Assembly: GCF_002102355.1 (NCBI RefSeq)
Contig: NZ_LQPT01000082.1
Coordinates: 89,591 to 153,590, forward strand
Length of the DNA: 64,000 nucleotides
Source: Mycobacterium sherrisii
Lineage (GTDB): Bacteria > Actinomycetota > Actinomycetes > Mycobacteriales > Mycobacteriaceae
Direction of reading: 5' to 3'
The translations under genes were made by a program, and so were the position numbers. Shown here in pieces: positions 10,844 to 23,214 of the stretch (the first letter of the stretch is position 1; every line of letters starts with the position of its first letter). The notes under the pieces are model-generated. The model had not been told where the DNA came from. It made no database searches and was given only the letters and a program-made list of their open reading frames with translations.

Positions 10844-12064
10844 ATGATGTCCGGTGTGTTTACGCGGCTGGTAGGCCAGGAAGCCGTCGAAGCGGAACTG
10901 CTCGGGGCCGCCCGCGCCGCCCGCCGTGATCCCGCTCACAATGACGCCGATCACGGGACTATGACACATGCCTGGCTCGTCACCGGCCCTCCCGGGTCGG
11001 GTCGCTCAATCGCCGCGTTGTGCTTCGCCGCGGCGCTGCAGTGCACCGCGCCCGCCGAGGACGGCGGTCCCGGGTGCGGGCGGTGTCGGGCCTGCTCGAC
11101 GACGATGGCGGGCACCCACGCCGACGTCCGGCGGGTGATTCCCGAAGGCTTGTCGATCGGCGTCGACGAGATGCGCGGCATCGTGCAGATCGCGTCGCGC
11201 CGCCCGACCACCGGGCACTGGCAGATCGTGGTGATCGAAGACGCCGACCGGTTGACCGAGGGCGCCGCCAACGCGTTGCTGAAGGTCGTCGAGGAACCGC
11301 CGCCGTCGACGGTGTTTTTGTTGTGCGCGCCGTCGGTTGATCCCGAGGACATCGCGGTCACGCTGCGTTCCCGGTGCCGGCACGTCGCGCTGGTGACGCC
11401 GTCCACCGACGCGATTGCCCGGGTGTTGATCGACAGCGACGGCCTGCCTGCCGACACGGCCGCCTGGGCGGCGTCGGTCAGCGGTGGTCACGTCGGGCGG
11501 GCGCGCCGGCTGGCGACCGACCCGGAGGCTCGTGAGCGCCGCGAGCGGGCACTGGGGTTGGTGCGCGACGCCGCCACACCGTCGCGGGCCTACGCCGCCG
11601 CCGAAGAGCTGGTGGCCGCGGCCGAAACCGAGGCCGTCGTGCTGACCGCCGATCGGGCCGAGGCCGAGACCGAGGAACTGCGGACGGCGTTGGGGGCCGG
11701 GGGCACCGGCAAGGGCACCGCGGGGACGATGCGCGGCGCCACCGGCGCGATCAAGGACCTCGAGCGACGGCAGAAGTCGCGCCAGACCCGGGCCTCGCGT
11801 GATGCGCTGGACCGGGCGCTGATTGATTTGGCCACGTACTTCCGGGACGCGCTGGTGGTCTCGGCGCACGCCGACGGGGTGCGGGCCAACCACCCGGACA
11901 TGGCCGAAAGGGTGGCCGCGCTGGCCGCGCACGCCGCGCCGGAACGGCTGCTGCGCTGCATCGAAGCGGTGCTGCAGTGCCGCGAGGCGCTGGCGGTCAA
12001 CGTCAAGCCCAAATTCGCCGTCGACGCGATGGTGGCCACCATCGGGCAGGAACTGCGCGATTGA
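10844..12064 (+). CDS. holB: DNA polymerase III subunit delta'
   Basis: 406-residue clamp-loader subunit (Rv3644c-like). The AAA+ module begins FTRLVGQEAVEAEL and contains GPPGSGRS (Walker A-like, with Arg in place of the catalytic Lys, normal for delta'). A four-cysteine zinc module (CTAPAEDGGPGCGRCRAC) comes next, then IEDADRLTEGAANALLKVVEEPP. In clamp loaders delta' stabilises the complex that loads the beta clamp. ATG 10844 (or 10847) fits the family; the frame is open further upstream but would enter the divergent promoter region. Confidence 0.93.
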   Translation: MMSGVFTRLVGQEAVEAELLGAARAARRDPAHNDADHGTMTHAWLVTGPPGSGRSIAALCFAAALQCTAPAEDGGPGCGRCRACSTTMAGTHADVRRVIPEGLSIGVDEMRGIVQIASRRPTTGHWQIVVIEDADRLTEGAANALLKVVEEPPPSTVFLLCAPSVDPEDIAVTLRSRCRHVALVTPSTDAIARVLIDSDGLPADTAAWAASVSGGHVGRARRLATDPEARERRERALGLVRDAATPSRAYAAAEELVAAAETEAVVLTADRAEAETEELRTALGAGGTGKGTAGTMRGATGAIKDLERRQKSRQTRASRDALDRALIDLATYFRDALVVSAHADGVRANHPDMAERVAALAAHAAPERLLRCIEAVLQCREALAVNVKPKFAVDAMVATIGQELRD

Positions 12065-12163
12065 AAGCCGAAGACGATGCCACGGTGCCTAACGGCGGCG
12101 CGATCCGAAGTTGGGGGCGCGCCCCCGCCTGCCGTAGACTCGTGCCGCCCGGCGCGAGGGTAT

Positions 12164-12239
12164 GCCGCCTTAGCTCAGTCGGTAGAGCGATTCACTCGTA
12201 ATGAATAGGTCGGGGGTTCGATTCCCCCAGGCGGCTCCA
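12164..12239 (+). tRNA. tRNA-Thr (anticodon CGT)
   Basis: Complete cloverleaf. The acceptor stem GCCGCCT (12164-12170) pairs with AGGCGGC (12229-12235), then T discriminator and an encoded CCA. The D arm contains AGCTCAGTCGGTAGAGC. Anticodon stem ATTCA/TGAAT holds loop CTCGTAA, giving anticodon CGT for Thr ACG codons. T arm is GGGGGTTCGATTCCCCC. It lies 99 bases after the delta' gene, as in M. tuberculosis. Confidence 0.97.
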
Positions 12240-12360
12240 AAATTTCGTGCGCCTCGCGGTGAGTTCGGTCACCGTTCACGCGTTTCGGGCAGTCGTTCCG
12301 GTTCGGCAGCGTTGCAGCCTGCGTCACCGACTGGGTGACTCGACTGCGAGCGAGGCTGAC

Positions 12361-12582
12361 ATGGACAAGCAAACCCGCTTCCCGATCGGGGAGGCAATCT
12401 GGATCACCGTCGGCATCGTGCTGATGTTCGCTTTCGGTGATGCCTTCGTGCTGTCGGCTCTCGCGATGGCGGCCGCGACCATGGTCGCGGCATGGTGGGC
12501 GTACCGCAAGGTCGAGCACGAGCCCAAACCCGCTGGTAGTTCCGCGGCGCCGGCGACACTGCGCGGACCCGGCGCCGCGTAG
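12361..12582 (+). CDS. Small two-helix membrane protein
   Basis: 73 residues: a short charged N terminus (MDKQTRFPIGEA), two hydrophobic segments (IWITVGIVLMFAFGDAFVL and ALAMAAATMVAAWWAY), and a polar Ala/Pro tail. ATG 12361 follows GAGGC. The position after tRNA-Thr suggests it matches one of the small hypothetical genes (Rv3643 region) of M. tuberculosis. Function unknown. Confidence 0.65.
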   Translation: MDKQTRFPIGEAIWITVGIVLMFAFGDAFVLSALAMAAATMVAAWWAYRKVEHEPKPAGSSAAPATLRGPGAA

Positions 12583-12634
12583 GACCAGCCGCGGATGCGG
12601 TTTCCGGCATCGCTTGGCCGGGTAGGTCACAGCG

Positions 12635-12754
12635 GTGACCACCGCCGAACAGCCGCCGCCCGAGGGTGACGAACAGCCCCCACAAGCCGCCCAAAGCAAG
12701 GACGCACCGACCCACGAGACCGCCGACGGCGACGAGGACGGCCCCACCGCCTAG
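12635..12754 (+). CDS. Possible small acidic disordered protein, 39 residues
   Basis: GTG 12635 opens a 39-residue frame of highly biased composition (MTTAEQPPPEGDEQPPQAAQ... then DGDEDGPTA), rich in Glu, Asp, Gln and Pro. It lacks hydrophobic residues, so it would be disordered. It sits 52 bases after the two-helix protein in the same direction and ends 21 bases from the convergent membrane protein gene. M. tuberculosis has a short hypothetical gene at this place, but I cannot confirm homology. Confidence 0.4.
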   Translation: MTTAEQPPPEGDEQPPQAAQSKDAPTHETADGDEDGPTA

Positions 12755-12775
12755 TTGCGAACCGGCGGCAACCAT

Positions 12776-15882
<3,107 letters not shown>

Positions 15883-15906
15883 CGTCGAGTCCTTCTCATC
15901 TCGGGC

Positions 15907-16608
15907 TCATCTCGGGATCCGGCTGCGCAGGAACCCGTCGAAAATAATGTTGACGCCGTTGAGCAGCGGCTGGCCCTTGGATCGCGAGTATTCGGTGTAC
16001 AACACCTCGACCGGTTGTTCGGCCACCCGCCAATGGTTTTCGGCGACGAGCATGATGATTTCGTTGGCGTGGCTCATGCCGCTCATGGTGATGTCGAGCC
16101 CGTCGGCCACCGTCTTGTTGAACACCCGCAGCCCGTTGTTGGTGTCGGTCAGGCCAAGCCGGCGGCCGCGCCGGCTCAACCGCGCGGCGGTCTGCAGCAC
16201 GAGCCGCTTGAGCAACGGCGGGCGGGTGGTCTCCTGCCCGCCGAATCGCGTGCCGATGATGATGTCGACGTCTTCGGTGGTGAGCCGGTCGATCATCGTG
16301 GCCACGTCCTTGACACGGTGCTGCCCGTCGGCGTCGAAGGTCGCGAACAGCTGCGCGCCGGGCTGCTTGCGGGCGTACTCGACGCCGGTCTGGATGGCCG
16401 CTCCCTGGCCGAGGTTGACCGGGTGGCGCACCAGATGGGCGCCGGCCCGGCGGGCCAGTTCGCCGGTGTCGTCGGTGCTGCCGTCGTCGACGCACACGAC
16501 GTTGTCGAAGACCGAGCGCACATCGGCGATCACCTCGCCGATGACGGTGGCTTCGTTGAAGGCGGGAATGACGATCCAGGCGCCGGGGTAGTGCGTTTCG
16601 ATGCTCAC
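15907..16608 (-). CDS. ppgS: GT2 polyprenyl-phosphate sugar synthase (PpgS type)
   Basis: 233-residue family 2 glycosyltransferase. It contains WIVIPAFNEATVIGEVI, the nucleotide-binding CVDDGSTDDTGEL, TFDADGQH (DxD-like) and the acceptor-side motif GTRFGG. It resembles dolichol-phosphate-mannose synthases without C-terminal membrane helices. In M. tuberculosis Rv3631 makes polyprenyl-phospho-N-acetylgalactosamine for the galactosamine decoration of arabinogalactan. The frame is open to 16923, but that overlaps the upstream gene; GTG 16608, 14 bases after its stop, is the sensible start. Confidence 0.9.
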   Translation of the reverse strand: MSIETHYPGAWIVIPAFNEATVIGEVIADVRSVFDNVVCVDDGSTDDTGELARRAGAHLVRHPVNLGQGAAIQTGVEYARKQPGAQLFATFDADGQHRVKDVATMIDRLTTEDVDIIIGTRFGGQETTRPPLLKRLVLQTAARLSRRGRRLGLTDTNNGLRVFNKTVADGLDITMSGMSHANEIIMLVAENHWRVAEQPVEVLYTEYSRSKGQPLLNGVNIIFDGFLRSRIPR

Positions 16609-16622
16609 CAGGTTAGTCAGGG

Positions 16623-17921
16623 TTAGCCGGTTAGGTGCTCGGCACGCGCCAGGGCCAAGAGGTGTACTGCGATTCCCACCAGCGGACCACAGCACAGGGC
16701 GACCACGGTCCGGGTCTCCAGCGGCAACGGCAGCAGCAGCAAGACCGCGGACGCCACCGTTGCGCCGACCCAACCGAGTGCGTACGCGCGGTGCAGCGCG
16801 GCGGCGACCGTCGCCGCGCCGGTGAGGGTCAGCATTGCGATCGACACCGCCGCGCCGGTCAGCCATGCCAGCAGGGCGCTGCTGGCGTCGTATTGCGATC
16901 CGAACGCCACCCGTAACAGCCACGGTCCGAGCAGCCCGGCGGCGATCACCCCGACCGCGCCGATGCCGCCGATGAGCGCGGCCGGCGCGAGCAGCGCGCG
17001 CAGCCGGTTGCGGCGTTCGTCGACGAAGTGCGCGATCAGGTTGCCCTGCATCGCGGTCAGCGGCACCAGCAGCGGCGCCCGGGTCAGCGTCACCGCCAAA
17101 ATGATCACACCGCCTTGTGCGCCAAGCTCATTCGACGTCAACTTGAGCAGCACCGGGAATCCCATCACCAGGATCGCGCTCGCCCCGGCGGCGGTGATCG
17201 AATGCGCGGTGCCCCGCAGGAACGTCATGGTGTCGCCCGGCGTGAGCAGGCGGGCCGCCGCGCGGGCGCCGGGCGCGGCCAGCAGGATGATCAGCCAGGC
17301 GACCGCACCGGCCACGGTCGCCCACAGGTACCCGGTCAGGCCCCAGCCGAGCACAAACGTCGTGGTCGCGACCGCCACCCGCATGACCGCGTCGGTCACC
17401 ATCAATGCGCCGTACTGGCTCCACCGGTCGGTCCCGGCCAACATGCCCAGCAGCGTGGCGTGTACACAGAAACCGGCCAGCCCGATGGCCAGCAGGGCCA
17501 CCGACAGCCAGCGCTCCTGGACGAACACCCGCCCGCTCCACAGTGGTGAGCTGCCAGCGATGACGACGGCCGCCGCGACGCCGACCAGCGCCGCCACCCG
17601 CAGCGGATGGTTGCGCGGTCCGCCCAGGAATGCTGCCGCCGCGGGGGACCGGGTGGCGCGGACCTCCCGCGTCGTCTCCTGCAGTAGGCCGAAGGCGGCC
17701 CCGGTGGCCAGGCCGAACGCGCCCCAGAACACGCCGAACACCGAGAAACCGCCCGGGGCCAGGTCGCGGGCGGCCAGATAGATGACGGCGTAGCCGCATA
17801 CCGCGGTCAGCACGGTCGCGATAGCCACCCGAGCCACGCTGCCGCGCGCGATCGGTCCCTGGGACGGTCCCGCGGCCGGGGCAGCACCCAGGGGCGCCGC
17901 CGCGCCGCCGACTTCGGTCAC
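16623..17921 (-). CDS. Polytopic membrane protein, flippase-like (Rv3630-like)
   Basis: 432 residues with about 12-14 hydrophobic helices and little soluble sequence, the layout of the polysaccharide flippase/MATE-like superfamily. It is first in a minus-strand operon with ppgS (14-base gap) and the DUF2304 gene. A role in moving the polyprenyl-phosphate sugar, or another lipid-linked sugar, across the membrane is plausible by context but untested. GTG 17921 starts the frame after a 136-base divergent gap. Confidence 0.82.
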   Translation of the reverse strand: MTEVGGAAAPLGAAPAAGPSQGPIARGSVARVAIATVLTAVCGYAVIYLAARDLAPGGFSVFGVFWGAFGLATGAAFGLLQETTREVRATRSPAAAAFLGGPRNHPLRVAALVGVAAAVVIAGSSPLWSGRVFVQERWLSVALLAIGLAGFCVHATLLGMLAGTDRWSQYGALMVTDAVMRVAVATTTFVLGWGLTGYLWATVAGAVAWLIILLAAPGARAAARLLTPGDTMTFLRGTAHSITAAGASAILVMGFPVLLKLTSNELGAQGGVIILAVTLTRAPLLVPLTAMQGNLIAHFVDERRNRLRALLAPAALIGGIGAVGVIAAGLLGPWLLRVAFGSQYDASSALLAWLTGAAVSIAMLTLTGAATVAAALHRAYALGWVGATVASAVLLLLPLPLETRTVVALCCGPLVGIAVHLLALARAEHLTG

Positions 17922-18057
17922 CGAGACGGCGCCTTCGGCAGATCCCCGCTTCGCGCCGCCGCTATCGCCACAATCTGAAAATACTAAGTGCGCGCCGGCA
18001 GGGGCTGGCGGTGACGACCAGCTACGCCCTAATGTGGGCGCCTGTCAGGAAGGATCC

Positions 18058-19143
18058 ATGGCAGCCGCTCGCATCTTCGGGATTTCGCTGATAGTCACCT
18101 TGGCGGCCCTGATCCTCGGGTTCCTCCACGGCGGGTTCGACGCCCTGTACCTGCTGGTCGTCCTCGGTGTTCTCGAGGTGTCGCTGTCCTTCGACAACGC
18201 GGTGATCAACGCGACCGTGCTGAAGCGGATGAGCCCGTTCTGGCGGCAGATGTTTTTGACCATCGGGATCCTGATCGCCGTCTTCGGTATGCGGCTGCTG
18301 TTCCCCTTGCTCATCGTGTGGGCCACCGCCGGCGTCGACCCGGTGCGCGCGCTGGAGTTGGCGGCCGAGCCGCCCCCGCACGGCGCGCTGGAATTCCCGG
18401 ACGGGTCGCCCAGCTACGAGAAGCTCGTCACCTCAGCGCACCCGCAGATCGCCGCGTTCGGCGGCCTGTTCTTGCTGATGCTGTTTCTGGATTTCCTCTT
18501 CAACGACCGAGATATCAAGTGGCTCAAGTGGATTGAGGTACCGTTCGCCCGGGTCGGGCGTCTTGCCGAAGTGTCGGTGGTGGTCGCGGCCGCCGCGCTC
18601 GTCGTGGTCGGCACGCAGCTGACCCACTCCAGCGACGAGCGCGCGACGGTGTTGACGGCCGGGCTGCTGGGCCTGGTGAGCTACCTGATCGTCAACAGCC
18701 TGAGCCAGGCGTTCCGGCCCGCGGGCATCGACGACGACAACGATCCGACGGAGGCGCCCGTGCTGGCCACGGGCCGGGCCGGGCTGACCCTGTTCGTCTA
18801 CCTGGAGGTGCTCGACGCGGCCTTCTCGTTCGACGGGGTCACCGGCGCCTTCGCGATCACCTCGGACCCGATCGTCATCGCCCTGGGGCTCGGGCTGATC
18901 GGCTCGATGTTCGTCCGGTCGATCACGATCTATCTGGTCCAGCAGCAGACCTTGGACCGCTTCGTGTACCTCGAACACGGCGCACACTGGGCGATCGGCG
19001 CGTTGTCGGTGATCATGCTGCTGTCGATCGAGGAGCGGTACCGGATCCACGAAGTCGTGACCGCCTCGGTAGGCGTGGTCGTCATCGGCGCGGCGCTCGG
19101 GTGGAGCGTGCTGTGCAACCGCCGCGCCGCCGCGGCCGACTGA
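18058..19143 (+). CDS. DUF475/TerC-superfamily membrane protein (Rv3629c-like)
   Basis: About 361 residues with 8-9 membrane helices. Two internally related halves each carry an acidic signature in a helix: LEVSLSFDNAVINATVL and LEVLDAAFSFDGVTGAFA. This is the E-x(6-8)-FD pattern of TerC-like proteins, thought to bind metal ions. ATG 18058 directly follows AGGAAGGA and is preferred over GTG 18034. The family has been linked to tellurite resistance and metal homeostasis, but the substrate here is unknown. Confidence 0.88.
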   Translation: MAAARIFGISLIVTLAALILGFLHGGFDALYLLVVLGVLEVSLSFDNAVINATVLKRMSPFWRQMFLTIGILIAVFGMRLLFPLLIVWATAGVDPVRALELAAEPPPHGALEFPDGSPSYEKLVTSAHPQIAAFGGLFLLMLFLDFLFNDRDIKWLKWIEVPFARVGRLAEVSVVVAAAALVVVGTQLTHSSDERATVLTAGLLGLVSYLIVNSLSQAFRPAGIDDDNDPTEAPVLATGRAGLTLFVYLEVLDAAFSFDGVTGAFAITSDPIVIALGLGLIGSMFVRSITIYLVQQQTLDRFVYLEHGAHWAIGALSVIMLLSIEERYRIHEVVTASVGVVVIGAALGWSVLCNRRAAAAD

Positions 19144-19155
19144 CCCGTGGGGCGG

Positions 19156-19644
19156 TTAGTGCCCGGCTTCCTTGAAGCGCGCGAAGGAGCGCTCCACCTC
19201 GGCCTCGGCCTCGGCGCGGCCGACCCAGTCCGCCGCCTTGACGTACTTGCCGGGCTCGAGCGCCTTGTATTGCGAGAAGAAGTGTTTGATGACGTCCAAC
19301 TCGTAGGCCGGAACATCGCCGATGTCCTGGATGTGGTCCCACCGGTAATCTCCGGCCGGCACGCACAACACCTTGTCGTCCCCGCCGGCCTCATCGACCA
19401 TCTTGAACATGCCCACGGGGCGCGCCTCGACCAGCACACCGGGGAACACCGACTCGGGCAGCAGCAACAACACGTCCAGCGGGTCGCCGTCTTCACCGAG
19501 GCTGTTCTCGATGAAGCCGTAGTCGGTGGGGTAGGCCATCGACGTGTAGAGGTAACGGTCGAGCTTCACCCGACCGGTCTCGTGATCGACTTCGTACTTG
19601 TTCCGTTGGCCTTTCGGAATCTCGATGACCACGTCGAATTGCAC
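19156..19644 (-). CDS. ppa: Inorganic pyrophosphatase
   Basis: 162-residue soluble family I pyrophosphatase, identical in length to Rv3628. The signature [11 protein letters not shown] (active-site Asp residues) is present. So are the substrate-binding Lys and Tyr residues ([29 protein letters not shown]). It hydrolyses PPi to drive biosynthesis. GTG 19644 follows a strong AAAGGAGC ribosome site; the longer open frame to 19713 would have an unrelated N terminus. Confidence 0.96.
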   Translation of the reverse strand: MQFDVVIEIPKGQRNKYEVDHETGRVKLDRYLYTSMAYPTDYGFIENSLGEDGDPLDVLLLLPESVFPGVLVEARPVGMFKMVDEAGGDDKVLCVPAGDYRWDHIQDIGDVPAYELDVIKHFFSQYKALEPGKYVKAADWVGRAEAEAEVERSFARFKEAGH

Positions 19645-19772
19645 TGTCGGAAGCTCCTTTGAAGAAAAGTCCATCGGGGTGGCCCCGGGGGGCCCAGGTT
19701 CGTCGCGGATCAACCCTAGTCGAGCGCGATTTCCCAGATTCGGCAGAATGGGACCAAACAGTCAGGAGAGTG

Positions 19773-21158
19773 ATGGGTCCTACTCGCTGGCGGAAATCCA
19801 CTCAGGTGTTGATCGGATTGGCCGTGCTGGCGTTCGTCGCCGCCGTGGTGGCCGCCGCAACGTTCTTCACCATGGGTGGGCACGGCAGTGGCGCCACTCA
19901 CGCTCCCGTACCGCCGCCCCGTCCGCCGATCCTGAAGCCGGGTGTCGTGCCCGTTGCCGACAACGCCGAGACGCCGTCGCCCGCCGCGCTGGCGGCCGTG
20001 CTGGCGCCCGTGGTGGCCGATCCGAATCTGGGCCGGTTCGGCGGCCGGATCACCGATGCGCTCACCGGCAACCAGCTGTGGCAGGTGGCCGACGACCTGC
20101 CGCTGGTCCCGGCGTCGACGAACAAGGTGCTGACCGCGGCCGCGGCACTGCTGACGCTGGATCGGCAGGCCCGTATCAGCACCCGGGTGGTGGCCGGCAG
20201 CCCGAACGCGCAGGGGCCGGTCGTGCTGGTCGGCTCGGGCGATCCGACGCTGTCCGCGGCGCCGCCCGACGTTCCCACCTGGTACCGCGGCGCGGCCCGG
20301 ATCGGTGATTTGGTGGAGCAGATCCATCGCAGCGGCATGACGCCGACGGCTGTGCAGGTGGACATCTCGGCGTTTTCCGGTCCGACGATGGCGCAGGGCT
20401 GGGACCCGGCCGACATCGACAACGGGGACATCGCGCCGATCGAGCCGGTGATGATTGACTGCGGGCGTATCCAGCCCACCACCGTCAACTCGCGGCGCTC
20501 CAAGACACCGGCGCTGGACGCCGGACGCGAGCTGGCGAAGGCGCTGGGGCTGGACCCGGCCGCGGTGACCATCGGGACGGCGCCGTCCGGGGCGCGGCAG
20601 CTGGCGGTGGTGCAATCCGCGCCGCTGGTACAGCGGCTCGGCGAGATGATGGACCACTCCGACAATGTGCTGGCCGAATCCATCGGGCGTGAGGTGGCGG
20701 CGGCAATCAACCGGCCGCGCAGCTTCGCCGGCGCGGTCGACGCGGTGACCAACAGGTTGAACACCGCGCACGTCGACACCGGCGGCGCCACACTGCTGGA
20801 CTCCAGCGGACTTTCCGTCGACGACCGCCTGACCGCCCGCACGCTCGACGGGACGGTGCAGGCGGCCGCCGGGCCGGACCAGCCGTCGCTGCGCGCGCTG
20901 CTGGATCTGCTGCCGATCGCCGGCGGCAGCGGGACACTGGCCGACCGCTTCCTCGACCAGGCCACCAATCAGGGCCCGGCCGGCTGGTTGCGTGCCAAAA
21001 CCGGATCGTTGACCGCCATCAACTCGCTGGTCGGGGTGCTCACCGACCGCAGTGGGCGAGTGCTCACGTTCGCGTTCATCTCCAACGCCGCGGGCCCCAA
21101 CGGGCGCAACGCGATGGACGCGGTGGCCGCCCGGCTGTGGACGTGCGGGTGCACATGA
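19773..21158 (+). CDS. dacB: D-alanyl-D-alanine carboxypeptidase/endopeptidase (PBP4 type)
   Basis: 461 residues, same length as Rv3627c. A signal-anchor helix (TQVLIGLAVLAFVAAVVAA) precedes a peptidase S13 domain with the three penicillin-binding motifs: STNK (SxxK, after VPA), SDN (in MMDHSDNVLAES) and KTG (LRAKTGSLT). It acts outside the membrane on peptidoglycan stem peptides. ATG 19773 follows AGGAG by 4 bases. It is divergent from ppa, and its stop overlaps the next gene start (ATGA). Confidence 0.95.
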   Translation: MGPTRWRKSTQVLIGLAVLAFVAAVVAAATFFTMGGHGSGATHAPVPPPRPPILKPGVVPVADNAETPSPAALAAVLAPVVADPNLGRFGGRITDALTGNQLWQVADDLPLVPASTNKVLTAAAALLTLDRQARISTRVVAGSPNAQGPVVLVGSGDPTLSAAPPDVPTWYRGAARIGDLVEQIHRSGMTPTAVQVDISAFSGPTMAQGWDPADIDNGDIAPIEPVMIDCGRIQPTTVNSRRSKTPALDAGRELAKALGLDPAAVTIGTAPSGARQLAVVQSAPLVQRLGEMMDHSDNVLAESIGREVAAAINRPRSFAGAVDAVTNRLNTAHVDTGGATLLDSSGLSVDDRLTARTLDGTVQAAAGPDQPSLRALLDLLPIAGGSGTLADRFLDQATNQGPAGWLRAKTGSLTAINSLVGVLTDRSGRVLTFAFISNAAGPNGRNAMDAVAARLWTCGCT

Positions 21159-22207
21159 CGCAGTCGTCCGAGCTGACCCTGGGTACCGCCGTCGATTGGG
21201 GCTTCGCCGCCACCGTCGGCGTCCGGTTGGCCCGGCCCGGTCCACCGGCCAGCGATTACACCCGCCGCCAGGTCATCGAGGAGCTGGCAAGTTCGGCGAC
21301 GAAGGCCGATCCGCTGGTGCGTGACGTCACCGGGTTGGCCACCGGCGGCGAAGTACCGGCGGCGCGCGTCGTGGACCGCCGGGAGTGGGTTCGCGCGGCG
21401 GCGCACTCGATGCGGTTGATGACCAACGGCACCGAAACGCCGCGCGGCTTGGTGACCGGCCGGGTCACGGGTGCGCAGACCGGAGCGGTGCTGGCGTTCG
21501 TGGCGTCCGGCATCCTCGGCCAGTACGACCCGTTCGCCGCCGACAAAGAGGGTTGCTTGCTGCTGGTCTACCCCAACGTCATCGCGGTCGAGCGGCAGCT
21601 GCGGGTGCCGCCGGCCGATTTCCGGCTGTGGGTGTGCCTGCACGAGGTGACGCATCGCGTGCAATTCACCGCCAATCCGTGGCTGCCCGATTACATGTCG
21701 GACGCGCTGGCGGTGCTGACCCGCGACGCGGGTGACAACATCGGCGAGGTGACGAGCCGGCTGGCCGACTACGTGCGCAATCGCGCTCTGGGCGGGCCCG
21801 AATCCGACGGCGGCCCGACCGGGATCGTCGGGCTGGTACGCGCCGTCCAGTCCGAGCCGCAGCGCCAGGCGCTGGATCAGCTGCTGATGCTGGGCACTTT
21901 GCTGGAAGGACATGCCGAGCACGTGATGGACGCCGTCGGGCCCAAGGCCGTGCCGTCGGTGGCCACCATCCGCGGCCGATTCGACGACCGGCGGCAACGC
22001 AAGCAACCGCCGCTGCACCGGCTGCTGCGCGCCCTGCTCGGCCTCGACGCCAAGCTCAGCCAGTACACCCGCGGCAAGGCCTTCGTCGACGAGGTCGTGG
22101 CCCGGGTCGGCATGGCGCGGTTCAACGCGATCTGGTCGGGCCCCGAGACATTGCCGCTGACCGCCGAAATCGAAGAGCCCCAGCGATGGATCGACAGGGT
22201 CCTGTAG
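21155..22207 (+). CDS. Zinc-dependent metalloprotease-fold protein (Rv3626c-like)
   Basis: 350 residues, like Rv3626c. The zincin signature HEVTH appears in LHEVTHRVQFTANPW, and a downstream acidic residue in LEGHAEHVMD could be the third ligand. It belongs to the actinobacterial family annotated as zinc-dependent metalloprotease or coenzyme F420 biosynthesis-associated protein. No membrane segment is seen. It overlaps dacB by 4 bases (ATGA) and tilS by 22 bases, so the three are probably translationally coupled. Natural substrate unknown. Confidence 0.88.
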   Translation: MTQSSELTLGTAVDWGFAATVGVRLARPGPPASDYTRRQVIEELASSATKADPLVRDVTGLATGGEVPAARVVDRREWVRAAAHSMRLMTNGTETPRGLVTGRVTGAQTGAVLAFVASGILGQYDPFAADKEGCLLLVYPNVIAVERQLRVPPADFRLWVCLHEVTHRVQFTANPWLPDYMSDALAVLTRDAGDNIGEVTSRLADYVRNRALGGPESDGGPTGIVGLVRAVQSEPQRQALDQLLMLGTLLEGHAEHVMDAVGPKAVPSVATIRGRFDDRRQRKQPPLHRLLRALLGLDAKLSQYTRGKAFVDEVVARVGMARFNAIWSGPETLPLTAEIEEPQRWIDRVL

Positions 22208-23154
22208 GACAGCTGCGCGCGGCTGTCGAGGCGTTCACCAACACCCATCGGCTCGACGGGGACCACTGGTCGGTGGCGCTGTCCGGTGGAGCCGACTCCC
22301 TTGCCCTCACCGCTGTGGCGGCCCCGCTGCGGGCGACCACCGCGCTGATCGTGGATCACGGCCTGCAGGCCGAGTCAGCCGCCGTCGCCGAAACCGCACG
22401 TGCCCAAGCGATCGCGTTGGGATGCGTTGCCGCACAAGTGATTCCCGTTGACGTCGGTCCCGCCAGACCGGCCGGGGGTCCCGAGGCCGCGGCGCGCACC
22501 GCCCGCTACGGCGCCTTGCGTGCGGCCCGGTGCGGCCCGGTGCTGTTAGCCCACACCCTCGACGACCAAGCCGAGACGGTACTGCTCGGGTTGGGCCGCG
22601 GTTCCGGGCCCCGCTCCATCGCCGGGATGCGCCCGCACGATCCGCCGTGGTGCCGGCCGCTGCTCGGGATCCGGCGCGCCACCACCCACGCCGCCTGCCG
22701 GGAGCTGGGCTTGACCGCCTGGCAGGACCCGCACAACACCGACCGCCGCTTCACCCGAACCCGGCTGCGGCTCGAGGTGCTGCCGCTGCTCGAGGAGGTG
22801 CTGGGCGGCGGCGTGGCCGAGGCGCTGGCCCGCACCGCGACCGCACTGCGCGAGGACACGGATTTCATCGACGAGCTGGCGGCCGCGGCACTGCCCGGCG
22901 TCACGGCGGGTTCCGGGCTGCACGCGGCCCCGCTGGCCGACCTGGCCGAGCCGGTGCGGCGGCGGGTCATCCGGGCCTGGCTGCTGGCCGGCGGCGCCGC
23001 CGGGCTCACCGACAAGCAGATCCGCGGCGTCGACCGGCTGATTACGGCGTGGCGCGGCCAGGGCGGCGTGGCGGTCGGTTCCGACGTGCCGCGCGAGCGG
23101 CTGATCGCGGGGCGGCGCGACGGTGTGCTCGTCCTGCGCCGTGAACCTGTGTGA
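22186..23154 (+). CDS. tilS: tRNA(Ile) lysidine synthetase
   Basis: 322-residue N-type ATP pyrophosphatase that converts C34 of the CAU-anticodon tRNA-Ile to lysidine. The P-loop SGGADS is at residues 33-38. The family motifs HTLDDQAETVLLGLGRGSG and the later R-rich TRTRLRLEVLPLLE are present. Length is similar to Rv3625c. The gene starts inside the end of the zinc-protease gene and is followed after 60 bases by hpt, the standard actinobacterial tilS-hpt pairing. Confidence 0.95.
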   Translation: MDRQGPVGQLRAAVEAFTNTHRLDGDHWSVALSGGADSLALTAVAAPLRATTALIVDHGLQAESAAVAETARAQAIALGCVAAQVIPVDVGPARPAGGPEAAARTARYGALRAARCGPVLLAHTLDDQAETVLLGLGRGSGPRSIAGMRPHDPPWCRPLLGIRRATTHAACRELGLTAWQDPHNTDRRFTRTRLRLEVLPLLEEVLGGGVAEALARTATALREDTDFIDELAAAALPGVTAGSGLHAAPLADLAEPVRRRVIRAWLLAGGAAGLTDKQIRGVDRLITAWRGQGGVAVGSDVPRERLIAGRRDGVLVLRREPV

Positions 23155-23214
23155 ATTGCCCTAAATTGTCGGCGCCGTTGGTTGTTCGGCGGCCGACGTG
23201 GCACGCTGTGGGGC

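Noticed and set aside
10985-11030. Walker A of delta' with Arg in place of Lys as an inactivating mutation
   Set aside because: The delta' subunit normally does not hydrolyse ATP and its loop is degenerate in many bacteria.
12164-12634. tRNA-Thr as an integration site for an island
   Set aside because: No integrase, no duplicated tRNA end, and the following genes fit the conserved gene order.
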